Of a stretch of DNA of 64,000 nucleotides, positions 1-8,404 are shown piece after piece (the stretch's first letter is position 1; every line of letters starts with the position of its first letter). The stretch comes from PoT sp049331405 (GTDB lineage: Bacteria; Planctomycetota; Planctomycetia; Isosphaerales; Isosphaeraceae), in the NCBI RefSeq assembly GCF_049331405.1, contig NZ_CP186274.1:3720001-3784000 (forward strand). Direction: 5' to 3'. The notes beneath the pieces are model-generated. The model worked only from the letters and a program-made list of their open reading frames with translations, was not told the origin of the DNA and did not search any database. Both the position numbers and the translations under genes were made by a program.

Positions 1-309
1 GACCTGAAACTCATCTCGTTCGATGCTGAGATTAGAACTTATGAGTTTGTTACGACGAATGGTCTAACCTTCTCCACTTCAACGACTTTCGAAGCGAGGG
101 CCGTTTCTGGCGAAAAATCCCGCGTTGTTTCTCGGATCGATTTATTGCCAACCGGATCGATTTCTGGCCACACGTTTCAAGCCAGGCCATTCGACCCGGA
201 CTCGATCGTTATTCGTTTATGTCGGTATAGAATGGTTCTTCGTATTCGGTTGGCTGAAAGCCCCCGTCCCACCTGTAGTTCCCACTTCCAGGTCGCGAAG
301 TCTTGGTAA
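1..309 (+). CDS. possible 3' end of an unrecognised gene (partial at window edge)
   Basis: Frame 1 is open from the first base to a TAA at 307-309, giving 102 residues with no start needed inside the window. The first ~70 residues have a believable beta-rich composition (Ser, Thr, Val and Phe alternating, for example TTNGLTFSTSTTFEARAV). The last ~30 are Arg/Cys-rich and less protein-like. I recognise no family. It could be the tail of a secreted or surface protein, or a chance open frame next to the edge. The stretch is less GC-rich than the real genes further on. Confidence 0.3.
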   Translation, partial: DLKLISFDAEIRTYEFVTTNGLTFSTSTTFEARAVSGEKSRVVSRIDLLPTGSISGHTFQARPFDPDSIVIRLCRYRMVLRIRLAESPRPTCSSHFQVAKSW

Positions 310-1469
310 AGAAGCGCAAATCATGCCGCGGAATCAAAACTCAAAAAGAGACTTTCGCGTCCGATCACGGGTGTAAAATACGCCGACCGCGATCTGAGAA
401 AACCCGAGGTTCACTCTGCAAGGCTCCGTGGCATGGTTACGACTAGACACACCGATACGATCTCAAAATCACTCCCAACAGCATAATCCAACCTCCACCC
501 GACAATTTCCGACTTAGACAAATAACCCCAAGACTGCATATTTTCTCGGCAGGAAATGCTGGAGACTTCGGCATGGCAAGTCCTAATAAATTAAACCTAC
601 AGATGTCTTTCAGGCTCGTGACTTTATGTCGATTTTCAATGGATCAACTACGAACCGAGATCCGGGGATCTATCAAGGAAGCGAGGCATCCGGCTGCTTT
701 GTTGAATCGATTGAAACGAGGCTTCAACGTCCTCCGGCCGCGGCGTATACCGGACTTAAGAATTGTTCTCAGACTAATGTAGGGAAGCATTTACGTAAGG
801 GCGGGGAACGTCCTGAAGGTCGCGAAATGCTTTGTGATCATCTCTAGCCGCAGTCACGAAAGCATGAGCTGCCGCACGTTCGAAGGCGACTTTGCGTGCC
901 CTCGATCTTGTAGAATTATATTCTAATACGTCGAGATTCGCGCGGCGTGAGGCGGCCGATTCGTGGGCCGCGAGCTATTCAATGGCATCCGAATTGCCTA
1001 GGTTCGATGTCGCTTTCATTAGAGCTTCGTGTTGGCTTGCCCTGATCGGCCAGGGTGCGGCGTGTGCATTCCTGGCTGAACTGGCATCCCCCCCAGCTGT
1101 GTCAGGCTCTCGCCTGGAGTCGGGTCGGCAACTGATCGGTCTTATCCCGATCGCAATTGTCAGCGAATGGCTTGAGCGTTCAGCGAGCACGATTGCATGG
1201 GCGTCCGCCTCGCGATCGAGGGGTGCCGCGCATGCATCTCGCGAGCGGTCAGCCCGGCGGTTTTCGTGGGAATCGCGAGCCGAGCCCCTTGAAGTGCCGC
1301 TTATGATGTTAGCAGGGACTTGAGTCCTGGTTCGGAAGACATGTTCCTGTGATTCACTGTGAGTTGGAACGCATGTGACGCGCAGATTCGCGGAAGCCGA
1401 CCCGCGAGTTTTCCTTCTCCTGTTCGAGGATCGCTCTTTTTCCCCATCTGAATCAACGAGGAGTTGTGC
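310..1469. other. long stretch with no convincing gene
   Basis: About 1.16 kb upstream of the first DUF1559 gene. Short open frames occur on both strands, but none has a recognisable domain, a good ribosome binding site and coding-like composition together. The left half is noticeably AT-richer than the surrounding genes. The only clear signal is at the right end: an AGGAG-like ribosome binding site at about 1457-1463 serving the DUF1559 gene. Confidence 0.5.
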
Positions 1470-2621
1470 ATGCGAGAGCTGACACGTGTCAAGTCCCCTT
1501 ATCGTTCGCGGGGCTTCACCCTCATTGAGTTGCTGGTGGTCATCGCCATCATCGCGGTCCTCATCGCCCTGCTCTTGCCCGCCGTCCAGGCCGCCCGCGA
1601 GGCCGCCCGTCGCGCCCAGTGCACCAACAACCTGAAGCAGTTGGCCCTGGCCGTCCACAACTACGAGAGCGCCAACGGCACCTTCCCCGCGCAGTCGATG
1701 ATCCCGCCCACTGGCCAGAAGGACAACTCGCAGACGGGCTGGAGCATCAGCTGGATCGTGCCCCTGCTCCAGTACACCGAGCAGGCACCGATGTTCAACG
1801 CCTACAACTTCAGCGACGACCCGATGACGGCCTCGGCCACGGGTAACGGCTGGGCGAACACCACCGTCGCCATGTCCAAGCTGAACATCCTGGCCTGCCC
1901 ATCGGAGAGCGTCACCGACCCGTTGCGGCAGATCACGGGGACGTCCTTCTACTACGGCACGACGAACTACGTCGGCAGTTACGGCGGTCCCGGCCCCCAG
2001 TCCACTTGCAGCGGCACGATCGTCCCGATCGCCAACCACTGGATGCAGGCGGCCACGAGCCTGAGCCCGACCTACGCCCCGGTGCGTATCGCCTCGATCA
2101 CCGACGGGACCTCGAACACCGGGTTGATCAGCGAACGGCTGGTCGGGACGACCAATTACTACTTCACTCGTAGCAGCAACCTCTACAAGCGAGGCGAATG
2201 GCACAGCCCCGTGTCGGCCCCCTATCCCTCGAATCAGGCGACGCTTCTGTCGTACGTCCAGGGTTGCAACAGCATCGCCGGGACGACGACGAATCGCTAC
2301 GGCGGTGCCGCCGGTCAGATGTGGATCGCCGCCTTCCCGATCTACCTCGTGACCAACTCCTATAATCACTTCGGGCCGCCGAACCAGATCGCCTGCACGA
2401 ATCCCGGCGAAGCCACGTATCAGGGCGGTTACAGCGACAGCAATCTCTATTACGTCGGCCCCCTCGGCAGCGCCCCACCGAACAGCAATCACCCGGGCGG
2501 CGTCGTGGAAGCCTATGCCGATGGATCGGTCCGTTTCATGAAGGACAGCATCAACCCCGTCACCTGGTGGGCCCTCGGCACGCGAGCCGGCGGCGAAGTC
2601 GTCAGCTCCGACGCCTTCTGA
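1470..2621 (+). CDS. DUF1559 domain protein with prepilin-type N-terminus
   Basis: 383-residue pseudopilin-like protein of the DUF1559 family, which is strongly expanded in Planctomycetes. Residues 15-16 form a prepilin peptidase site (Gly-Phe, then TLIELLVVIAIIAVLIALL), followed by the family's QAAREAARR segment. The C-terminus carries the H-X9-DG motif (HPGGVVEAYADG) and ends GGEVVSSDAF. The protein is probably processed by a type IV prepilin peptidase and held in the cytoplasmic membrane by its N-terminal helix; the family's function is unknown. A TTG six bases upstream is also in frame, but the ATG at 1470 sits better behind the CGAGGAG at 1457-1463. A small lipoprotein gene follows, the same arrangement as at 40146-41870. 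Confidence 0.93.
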   Translation: MRELTRVKSPYRSRGFTLIELLVVIAIIAVLIALLLPAVQAAREAARRAQCTNNLKQLALAVHNYESANGTFPAQSMIPPTGQKDNSQTGWSISWIVPLLQYTEQAPMFNAYNFSDDPMTASATGNGWANTTVAMSKLNILACPSESVTDPLRQITGTSFYYGTTNYVGSYGGPGPQSTCSGTIVPIANHWMQAATSLSPTYAPVRIASITDGTSNTGLISERLVGTTNYYFTRSSNLYKRGEWHSPVSAPYPSNQATLLSYVQGCNSIAGTTTNRYGGAAGQMWIAAFPIYLVTNSYNHFGPPNQIACTNPGEATYQGGYSDSNLYYVGPLGSAPPNSNHPGGVVEAYADGSVRFMKDSINPVTWWALGTRAGGEVVSSDAF

Positions 2622-2645
2622 TCGCGAAGCTATTTTGAGTCGAAA

Positions 2646-2682
2646 GCGCAGTCCCGATATCCTCCGGGTATCGGGCCTGCGC
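2646..2682 (+). terminator. rho-independent terminator after DUF1559 gene
   Basis: Interrupted inverted repeat: GCGCAG at 2646-2651 pairs with CTGCGC at 2677-2682, and CCCGATA at 2653-2659 pairs with TATCGGG at 2669-2675. A T-rich tail (TCGTTCATTTTCTT) follows. It lies 25 bases after the DUF1559 stop, so the downstream lipoprotein gene is probably read by read-through or from its own promoter. Confidence 0.7.
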
Positions 2683-2725
2683 TCGTTCATTTTCTTATCT
2701 TAATCTGAGGCAGGATCCCCACTCC

Positions 2726-2908
2726 ATGCGTCGATTGCTCATCGCCTCGTTCCTGTTCCTCTGTTACAACGCGATCCCCGGCTGCGGAAGCTCGCAGGTC
2801 CCCGTGGCCCCGAGTACCGAGGATACCCGGGCCAAGGAAGTCCGCGAGACCGACGACATGATGCAGAACGCGCTCAAGAAGTATCAGGGGAAGACCAAGA
2901 AACGTTGA
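2726..2908 (+). CDS. small lipoprotein downstream of DUF1559 gene
   Basis: 60-residue protein with a lipoprotein signal peptide: RR at residues 2-3, a hydrophobic core (LLIASFLFL) and a lipobox ending at Cys20 (A-I-P-G-C). The mature part of ~40 residues is charged and helical (RETDDMMQNALKKYQGKTKKR) with no known domain. It is probably exported and lipid-anchored. It follows a DUF1559 gene by 104 bases, across a terminator-like hairpin. Small lipoproteins next to DUF1559 genes are a recurring planctomycete arrangement, but no role is known. Confidence 0.7.
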   Translation: MRRLLIASFLFLCYNAIPGCGSSQVPVAPSTEDTRAKEVRETDDMMQNALKKYQGKTKKR

Positions 2909-2950
2909 TCGAATCAGGATGTGTTCATTTGGTTTTGCGGATCTTGGGGC

Positions 2951-3703
2951 TCAGTCCACGCCCAGGAACCGCCCGCCGTCGACACGTATGCAGGAGCCGG
3001 TCGCGAAGGTCGTGCCTTCGAGGAGGTAGAGGACCAGGCCGATCACGTCCTCGGGCGTGCCCACGCGGGCGAGCGGGGTCTGGGCCACGACGGCGTCGCA
3101 GTCGTCCTGGCTGAAGTCGCTGGGGGGCTCGATCATCGCGGGCTGGATGAGGTTGACCAGGATCGTCGGCGCGAGCTCCTTGGCCAGGGCCAGGGTCATC
3201 GTCGCCAGGCCCCCCTTGGCGATGAGGTAGGGCAGGTAATTCTTGTAGGGCCGGTCGGTGGCCCAGTCGCCGAAGTTGATGATGCGGCCCTGGATCCCGT
3301 CGCGGGCCTCCTGCCCTTGCATCCTCCGGGCGGCCGCCATCGACGTGTGATAGGGGCCGGCGAGGTTGGCGGCGATCATGTCGTCGAAGTCGGCGGGCTT
3401 GAGCCTGGAGAATGGGGTTCGACGATAGACGCTCGCCATGTTCACGAGATGATCGATCCGGCCGAACTGCTCGACGACATGCGCGACGGCCCGCTCGGCC
3501 TCGTCAGCACGAGAGAGGTCGGCGGCGACGCTCGTGGCCAAGCCTCCCGCCTCGTTGATCTCGCCGACCGTTCGCTCGATGGCCTCCCGGCTCGTGTGGT
3601 AAGTCAGCGCGATCCGGGAGCCTCGGCTCGCCAGGCGCTTCGCGAGCGCACTCCCGACTCGCCGGCCTCCGGTGATGAGGACGGCAGGCTCTTGCGAACT
3701 CAT
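2951..3703 (-). CDS. SDR family oxidoreductase, pteridine reductase-like
   Basis: 250-residue short-chain dehydrogenase/reductase with a Rossmann fold. The nucleotide-binding motif is ITGGRRVG at residues 10-17, and the catalytic Tyr159-x-x-x-Lys163 lies in PYLIAK. Thirteen residues before Tyr159, where most SDRs have Ser, is Asp146. That is the arrangement of pteridine reductases (PTR1/FolM-type), and the Arg in the glycine motif fits NADPH use. The glycine motif appears one residue shorter than usual. The C-terminal VDGGR is typical of the family. Its start overlaps the stop of the upstream adenosyltransferase gene by four bases, so the two are probably translationally coupled. A dihydropteridine or dihydrofolate substrate is inference; a generic SDR is the alternative. 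Confidence 0.88.
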   Translation of the reverse strand: MSSQEPAVLITGGRRVGSALAKRLASRGSRIALTYHTSREAIERTVGEINEAGGLATSVAADLSRADEAERAVAHVVEQFGRIDHLVNMASVYRRTPFSRLKPADFDDMIAANLAGPYHTSMAAARRMQGQEARDGIQGRIINFGDWATDRPYKNYLPYLIAKGGLATMTLALAKELAPTILVNLIQPAMIEPPSDFSQDDCDAVVAQTPLARVGTPEDVIGLVLYLLEGTTFATGSCIRVDGGRFLGVD

Positions 3704-4248
3704 GGCTTGCTCCAGGTCACGTCGGGAACTCCCGCCCTCTGGTTGACGACGCGCCCGAGGACGAAGAGGAGGTCGCTGAGCCGGTTCAGGTAGACAAGCA
3801 GGGGTTTCGGGACGTCGCCCTCGGGATCTCGGGCGAGCCCCACCACTTCCCTCTCGGCGCGTCGCGAGACCGTCCGCGCCAGGTGAATCTGGGCCGCCGC
3901 GACGGAGCCGCCGGGGAGGATGAACTGGGTCAGCGGGGGTAGCTCGGCTTCGAACCGGTCGATCTCGGTTTCGAGGCTTGAGGCATGGTCGTTGGTCACG
4001 GCGTCGTGGAAAGGACCTCCGGGCTTGGGATCAGCCAGGGCAGCTCCGACCAGGAAGAGCTGGTTCTGGAGCGCCGCGAGGAGTGCGTCGAGATCCTCGT
4101 CGACCTTCTGCGCGCGGACGAGTCCCAGGACGGCATTCAACTCGTCCACCGTGCCGTAGGCGCTGATCCTGGGGTCGTCCTTGGCATATCGACCGGGCCC
4201 GAGTACACCCGTAAAGCCGTCGTCGCCCGTCTTCGTGTAGATCTTCAA
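3700..4248 (-). CDS. pduO: PduO-type cob(I)alamin adenosyltransferase
   Basis: 182 residues, the normal size for PduO-type ATP:cob(I)alamin adenosyltransferases, which make adenosylcobalamin from cob(I)alamin and ATP. The N-terminal MKIYTKTGDDGFTG motif and ISAYGTVDELNAVLG bind ATP. The C-terminal helical signatures RTVSRRAEREV and YLNRLSDLLFVLGRVVN are characteristic of the family. The enzyme acts in the cytoplasm as a trimer. It is the first gene of a two-gene minus-strand unit with the SDR and diverges from the PD40 gene across 168 bases. No cobalamin riboswitch is evident in that gap. Confidence 0.95.
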   Translation of the reverse strand: MKIYTKTGDDGFTGVLGPGRYAKDDPRISAYGTVDELNAVLGLVRAQKVDEDLDALLAALQNQLFLVGAALADPKPGGPFHDAVTNDHASSLETEIDRFEAELPPLTQFILPGGSVAAAQIHLARTVSRRAEREVVGLARDPEGDVPKPLLVYLNRLSDLLFVLGRVVNQRAGVPDVTWSKP

Positions 4249-4416
4249 GAGGGTTGGCCCCCGCCAGCCGTTGCTGTTGGAAATCCGCGCCCCCTTCGAG
4301 CCATTGGCGGCATGGGGGGTGGGTCTTATACTAGGTCAACCTGTCCCCCCGGGAAAGGTGAAGAGGGGTCGGGTCGCTCGCGAGCCACGCACAACATCTG
4401 AAGGAGTCGATCGCCA

Positions 4417-5466
4417 ATGCTCATCCCCATGATGATGACGGCTCTCCTCACGGCGCAACATCCGGCGGCCAGCAATCCGGAAGAGGTCGCCGCCAAGGAA
4501 GCGACCCACCTGAAGGATATCCGCCAGGTGACGTTCGGCTTCGCGCGGGCCGGCGAGGGCTATTTCCGGCCCGACGGCAAGGCGATCATCTTCCAGGCTG
4601 TCCAGAACCCACCTCCGACCATCTTCCTGGCCCCCGCGCCGAACCAGGACGATTACCAGATCTTCAGCTCCGAGCTTTCCAAAGACGCCAAGCCGCTGAT
4701 GGTCAGCACCGGCAAGGGCCAGTGCACCTGTGCCTACTACCATCCCGACGGTAAGTCGATCCTGTTCGCCTCGACTCACCTCGACCCGGCCAAGCCCGAT
4801 GGGCCCCGGACCCCCGCCTACAGCAGGACCGAGCGGTACAAGTGGGAGTTCCCCGAGAGCATGGATATCTTCCGGGCGAACCCCGACGGCTCCAACCTTG
4901 TCCGGCTCACCGATACGAAGGGGTATGACGCCGAGGGGAGCTACTCCGCCGACGGCAAGAAGATCGTCTTCACGTCGTTCCGCGACGGCGACGGCGAGAT
5001 CTACGTGATGGACGCCGACGGCAAGAATCCCAAGCGCATCACGAAGGCCAAGGGCTACGACGGCGGCCCCTTCTTCTCGCCGGACGGCAAGCGGATCATC
5101 TATCGGAGCGACCGCAAGGACAACGACCTGCTCCAGATTTATATCAACAACACCGAGGGGACCGAGGAGCGTGCCCTGACGAACAACGAGTTCGTCAACT
5201 GGGGCCCCTCGTTCCACCCTGACAGCAAGCACATCATTTATGCGACCAGCAAGCACGGTCATCAGAACTACGAGCTCTACCTGATGAACGTGGACACGGG
5301 CACCGAGGAACGCATCACCTTCCGCGAAGGGTTCGACGGCCTGCCCGTCTTCAGCCCCGACGGCACGAAGCTGATGTGGACCTCGAGCGGTCGCACGGCG
5401 GATAAGAAGAGTCAGCTCTTCATCGCCGATTTCACAATGGAAGAGTCGCTCGCGACGAAGCCCTGA
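4417..5466 (+). CDS. TolB-like PD40 beta-propeller protein
   Basis: 349 residues built almost wholly of PD40/WD40-like repeats. At least six copies of the YFRPDGKAIIF type appear (YYHPDGKSILF, YSADGKKIVF, FSPDGKRIIY, FHPDSKHIIY, FSPDGTKLMW), as in TolB and the N-terminal propellers of prolyl oligopeptidases. No peptidase or Pal-binding domain follows, so it is a lone propeller. The first ~15 residues (MLIPMMMTALLTAQ) look like a short signal peptide, which suggests a periplasmic or extracytoplasmic protein. AAGGAG at 4401-4406 supports the ATG. The DinB-like gene follows by 47 bases and may be co-transcribed. The ligand is unknown. Confidence 0.85.
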   Translation: MLIPMMMTALLTAQHPAASNPEEVAAKEATHLKDIRQVTFGFARAGEGYFRPDGKAIIFQAVQNPPPTIFLAPAPNQDDYQIFSSELSKDAKPLMVSTGKGQCTCAYYHPDGKSILFASTHLDPAKPDGPRTPAYSRTERYKWEFPESMDIFRANPDGSNLVRLTDTKGYDAEGSYSADGKKIVFTSFRDGDGEIYVMDADGKNPKRITKAKGYDGGPFFSPDGKRIIYRSDRKDNDLLQIYINNTEGTEERALTNNEFVNWGPSFHPDSKHIIYATSKHGHQNYELYLMNVDTGTEERITFREGFDGLPVFSPDGTKLMWTSSGRTADKKSQLFIADFTMEESLATKP

Positions 5467-5513
5467 TGTTCGGTTGGCCTCGTCGAAGTTAAATAGGCCG
5501 GGGAGACGCGAAG

Positions 5514-6005
5514 GTGCAAGCCAAGGACGTGATCTTGCGGACCTGGGAAGCCAACGACCGCATCATCGGGATGTACGTCGAAGACCTTCAGGACCACGAA
5601 CTTCTGATCCGGGCCGTCGATGGCATGAACCACATTGCCTGGCAGCTCGGACACCTGATCCTGGGCGAACGCAGGATGATCGAGTCGATCCGCCCGGGGG
5701 TGAGCCCTGCCTTACCCGAAGGTTTCGAGGAGGCCCACGACAAGGAATCTGCGACGTCCGATGACTCGGGTCGGTTCCTATCGAAAGCCGAGTATCGGCA
5801 CCTGGCCGCGGCCCAGCGTCAGGCCTCGAAAGAGGTCCTCGCGAGCCTGAGCGACGCGGACCTCGACGCCCCTGGCCCCGAGTTCCTCAGGGCTTATGCC
5901 CCGACCGTTGGCGCCGTCTTGCTGATGGTCGGCACTCACGGGCTCTTGCATTGCGGGCAATTCGTTGGCGTTCGCCGAAAGGTCGGCAAGCCGGTCCTGT
6001 TTTGA
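5514..6005 (+). CDS. DinB-fold protein (putative metal-dependent)
   Basis: 163-residue DinB/YfiT-like four-helix protein. The metal-binding triad is visible: His47 (WQLGHL) in the first half, and His142 and His146 (GTHGLLHCG) near the C-terminus. Family members bind zinc or nickel and include thiol-dependent transferases as well as damage-induced proteins of unknown role. The start is a GTG at 5514 preceded by GGGGAGA. The name does not imply DNA repair. It lies 47 bases after the PD40 gene and ends at a clear terminator. Confidence 0.85.
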   Translation: MQAKDVILRTWEANDRIIGMYVEDLQDHELLIRAVDGMNHIAWQLGHLILGERRMIESIRPGVSPALPEGFEEAHDKESATSDDSGRFLSKAEYRHLAAAQRQASKEVLASLSDADLDAPGPEFLRAYAPTVGAVLLMVGTHGLLHCGQFVGVRRKVGKPVLF

Positions 6006-6345
6006 CGAGCTCTCGTTCGATGCTCTCGAACGCTCCCTCCTTCTAACTTAAGCCTGACGACGACACCGGGGCAACGCTCAGCAGACCGCTGATCGCTGCC
6101 CCGGTTGATTTTCTGCGGTGCATGGCCACCTTCGAGATCGGCGAGGTCTCGGGCCGATCTCAGGGCCCGCCATTTTGTCATCGAGTCATCAAAGTCCCGT
6201 TTTCTGAAAAAAGTTTCAACCATCCTCCTCCCTAGGTGCACTCTCGGTACGTCGGTTCGAAATGATGAGGAGGATCCTCATCGCCATTGCGGATTCGAGC
6301 TCGACCGTCGGGGCCAGAAAGGCCTGAAGGATCGGGAGCATTTCG
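6006..6345. other. intergenic region with a terminator
   Basis: 340 bases between the DinB-like and PEP-CTERM genes. It holds the hairpin at 6065-6105 and a GGGAG ribosome binding site just before the PEP-CTERM start. I see no further gene. Confidence 0.5.
6065..6105 (+). terminator. rho-independent terminator after DinB-like gene
   Basis: ACCGGGGCA (6065-6073) pairs with TGCCCCGGT (6097-6105), and an inner TCAGC/GCTGA stem extends the hairpin. TTGATTTTCTG follows. It is well placed to end the PD40/DinB-like unit. Confidence 0.7.
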
Positions 6346-6978
6346 ATGAGAAGGATTGTGCATCTCGGAGCTGTTATGTTCCTCGGCGCCTTGGCCTCTG
6401 CTGCCAGCGCCGGGCCCATCGTTGACCCTGCGGCGACCATCGACGCCACGGATCTGGGCGGAGGGGTCTTCGACTACAAAGTCACCCTGTCGAACTCTGG
6501 CGCAAGTCCCGCACCGATCGGTACGTTCTGGTTCGCGTGGGTGCCCGGCAAGGATTTCCTCGATTCGGCCCCGCTCTCGGTCATGTCGCCGGCAGGATGG
6601 ACGGACCACGTCACGAACACTGGTGCCGATGACGGATTCGCGATCCAGTGGGTCGCCAATTCCGCCGGCAACGCCCTGGCGCCGGATCAGTCCCTCTCGT
6701 TTGAATTCACAAGCACCGAGACTCCGCAGCAACTCGCGAAAGCCTCGCCCTTCTTCCCGGCGTTCCTGGAAGGCACCTCGTTCGTCTACAGCGGCGCCCC
6801 CTTCTCCGATTCAGGCACCCAGTTCGTCGCGACGCCCTCCACTCCCGCGCCGCCCGTCCCGGAACCTTCCTCGCTAGCACACCTCCTCACCGGAGTCCTC
6901 TGCGGCCTCGCCCGGCAGGGTCTCAAGTCGAGGCGAAAGCCATCTCAGTCGAACGCACGCAAGCTTGCGCATCAATAA
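6346..6978 (+). CDS. PEP-CTERM sorting domain protein
   Basis: 210-residue exported protein. A signal peptide (residues 1-22, cleavage after ASA) is followed by a beta-rich domain (VFDYKVTLSNSG, LSFEFTSTE) and then a Pro-rich linker. At about residues 172-175 comes Val-Pro-Glu-Pro, a hydrophobic stretch (LAHLLTGVLCGL) and a basic tail (KSRRK). This tripartite end is the PEP-CTERM signal recognised by exosortase, so the protein is likely cleaved and placed at the cell surface. No exosortase gene lies in this window. The middle domain is not recognised. About 16 residues trail the usual basic cluster, which is longer than typical. Confidence 0.8.
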   Translation: MRRIVHLGAVMFLGALASAASAGPIVDPAATIDATDLGGGVFDYKVTLSNSGASPAPIGTFWFAWVPGKDFLDSAPLSVMSPAGWTDHVTNTGADDGFAIQWVANSAGNALAPDQSLSFEFTSTETPQQLAKASPFFPAFLEGTSFVYSGAPFSDSGTQFVATPSTPAPPVPEPSSLAHLLTGVLCGLARQGLKSRRKPSQSNARKLAHQ

Positions 6979-7568
6979 TGGGAATTTGTCGTTGGTTCGG
7001 ATCATGACCTCACATACGCCGACTTTGGGCGTGGCGATGCGAGCATTGGGCAGGGTCGAATTGTAGCCCCGTTCCCCCCCCCCTTTTTTCTGCGGGCGGA
7101 CGTAGTGTTGGCGGGAACAGGAGTGAGATGAAGTGGATTGTCGAACGGGATGTCGATCGTTATGGATCGATGCGAACCTCGAGCGAAAATCAAGCCTTTA
7201 CTAAAAAATAGCAAAATGATTTTGAATGATCGTGTGAAGCTGTGCGGTTTTGATGAATCCCTCCGATAAGCCTGCCGTAAGTCTCAACGGCCACTTGGGT
7301 CGAAGTCGACACGTCGTCCTATCGCCCTCGTGGTGTCGGAGCTACTCGACTCAACATCTACAGCCTGGGCGCAGGCCTGTGGTCGTATCGCATGGTCCAA
7401 GCCGATGACGGTTCTCGAGCATCCTCGGGGAAGTCTCCTCCGAGAGGATCTCGCATGAGCGCGACGCGGCGGTAGGCAACATGATCGAGGAGGTAGGAGA
7501 AACAGTTTGGAATTGGGACAGGGTTCCCTGTCGCCAGTTGGAGAGATGATCGAGGCTCGGTGGACAAA
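6979..7568. other. intergenic region without a recognised gene
   Basis: About 590 bases between the PEP-CTERM gene and the tRNA-Asn terminator. It contains a run of ten C followed by T at about 7075-7087 and AT-richer DNA near 7190-7230. Short open frames here lack domain or start-site support. Confidence 0.45.
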
Positions 7569-7606
7569 CGAAGAAGGCCCGCGGCGTGTGCCACGGGCCT
7601 TCTTCG
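7569..7606 (-). terminator. terminator downstream of tRNA-Asn
   Basis: Perfect 13-base inverted repeat: CGAAGAAGGCCCG at 7569-7581 pairs with CGGGCCTTCTTCG at 7594-7606. On the minus strand TTTGTCC follows. It lies nine bases beyond the 3' end of the tRNA-Asn gene. Confidence 0.8.
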
Positions 7607-7614
7607 TTTCGAAG

Positions 7615-7687
7615 CTCCCCGACTAGGACTCGAACCTAGAACCTAGCGGTTAACAGCCGCTCGCTCTACCGATTGAGCTATCGGGGA
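7615..7687 (-). tRNA. tRNA-Asn (anticodon GTT)
   Basis: 73-nucleotide tRNA. The acceptor stem is TCCCCGA (7687-7681) with TCGGGGA (7622-7616) and discriminator G. A D-arm with TAGAGC, an anticodon loop CTGTTAA (anticodon GTT) and a T-arm containing GGTTCGAGTCC are all present. CCA is not encoded. A good promoter lies just upstream and a strong hairpin just downstream, so it is a single-gene transcription unit. Confidence 0.97.
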
Positions 7688-7699
7688 ATCGATGGGCCT

Positions 7700-7728
7700 A
7701 GAATACCGGGTCGGCCCGAGGGAATCAA
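7700..7728 (-). promoter_or_regulatory. sigma-70-type promoter for tRNA-Asn
   Basis: On the minus strand TTGATT (7728-7723) and TATTCT (7705-7700) are separated by exactly 17 bases, four of six matches each to the consensus -35 and -10 hexamers. The -10 ends 12 bases before the mature tRNA 5' end. Confidence 0.6.
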
Positions 7729-7874
7729 GACCATTTCTTTGGGACCGTCGTTCGATAGCGACATCGCCTCGAAGAGAGCGTTTCTACGTCGCATGCGCCG
7801 GGCCATCGTCGACGGTCCACTGTGGTCCCGGGGCCGGCACACTCCCAACGAGGAGGTCGCGGTCGGCCGGAAAC

Positions 7875-8039
7875 TTACTCTTTGGGGGCGGACTTGGCCT
7901 CGTGCTGCTCGATCGCCTTCTCGAGGATGCCGACGATGAGCGCGTTGAGGGACGCCTTGTCTTCCTTCGCCCAGCTCGCCAACTGCTCATGCAAGACTGG
8001 AGGCATCCGGATTTGAAAGTGGACCACGGTCTCAGGCAT
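7875..8039 (-). CDS. small ribbon-helix-helix (Arc/HicB-type) protein
   Basis: 54-residue protein read on the minus strand: ATG at 8039, stop TAA at 7877-7875, with GAGGAG upstream. The N-terminal strand (VVHFQIRMPPVLHEQL) and the following ASLNALIVGILEKAIEQH are the pattern of Arc-like ribbon-helix-helix DNA-binding proteins, including HicB C-termini and orphan antitoxins. It probably works as a dimer binding an operator. No toxin-like gene adjoins it: downstream is the tRNA-Asn promoter, and upstream is 365 bases of non-coding DNA before a divergent GbsR/MarR regulator. It may be an orphan regulator. Confidence 0.75.
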   Translation of the reverse strand: MPETVVHFQIRMPPVLHEQLASWAKEDKASLNALIVGILEKAIEQHEAKSAPKE

Positions 8040-8404
8040 GGGGGAAACTCCTCTCTTCGAGTGGGAGTGACCGTCCGAATAAAGCGGGCGGGACTCAAGG
8101 CCCGGGAATCGCCGATCAAGGGACCGAGCGACTGGGCATGCATTTTATTGTACCTGAAATTTCGCGCGGAACCTTAAGTATTTTCCCAGCAACATCCTCA
8201 TGGCGAGGCGATTTCGATTGTCCGGCGCCCGCATAACGCGTACAACCAAGGTTCCGGGCTCACAACGGTCTTGGCAAACGCTGGAGTGGCGTCGAGCCCT
8301 GGGTCTCGCGGGCTTTCGATGCGACGTCGTGCGACGCATTGGCGACGGCGGGCCGTCCTTTGCCGGAGGGCTCCTCCCGTCGCCCGGACCCAACCAAACG
8401 CCCC
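8040..8404. other. divergent intergenic region
   Basis: 365 bases between the minus-strand ribbon-helix-helix gene and the plus-strand GbsR/MarR gene. It should carry both promoters. The open frames across it are GC-driven and unsupported. Confidence 0.45.

Noticed and set aside
892..1323. 143-residue plus-strand open frame before the DUF1559 gene
   Set aside because: No ATG start, no ribosome binding site and no recognisable motif; Ser/Arg/Ala-rich as expected for chance frames in GC-rich DNA.
975..2690. 571-residue open frame antisense to the first DUF1559 gene
   Set aside because: Composition is Arg/Gly/Asp-rich with no domain; it mirrors the GC-rich DUF1559 coding strand, whose prepilin and H-X9-DG motifs are unmistakable.
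7075..7087. C10-T homopolymer as a phase-variation tract
   Set aside because: It lies outside any supported gene or promoter, so no switching role can be argued.
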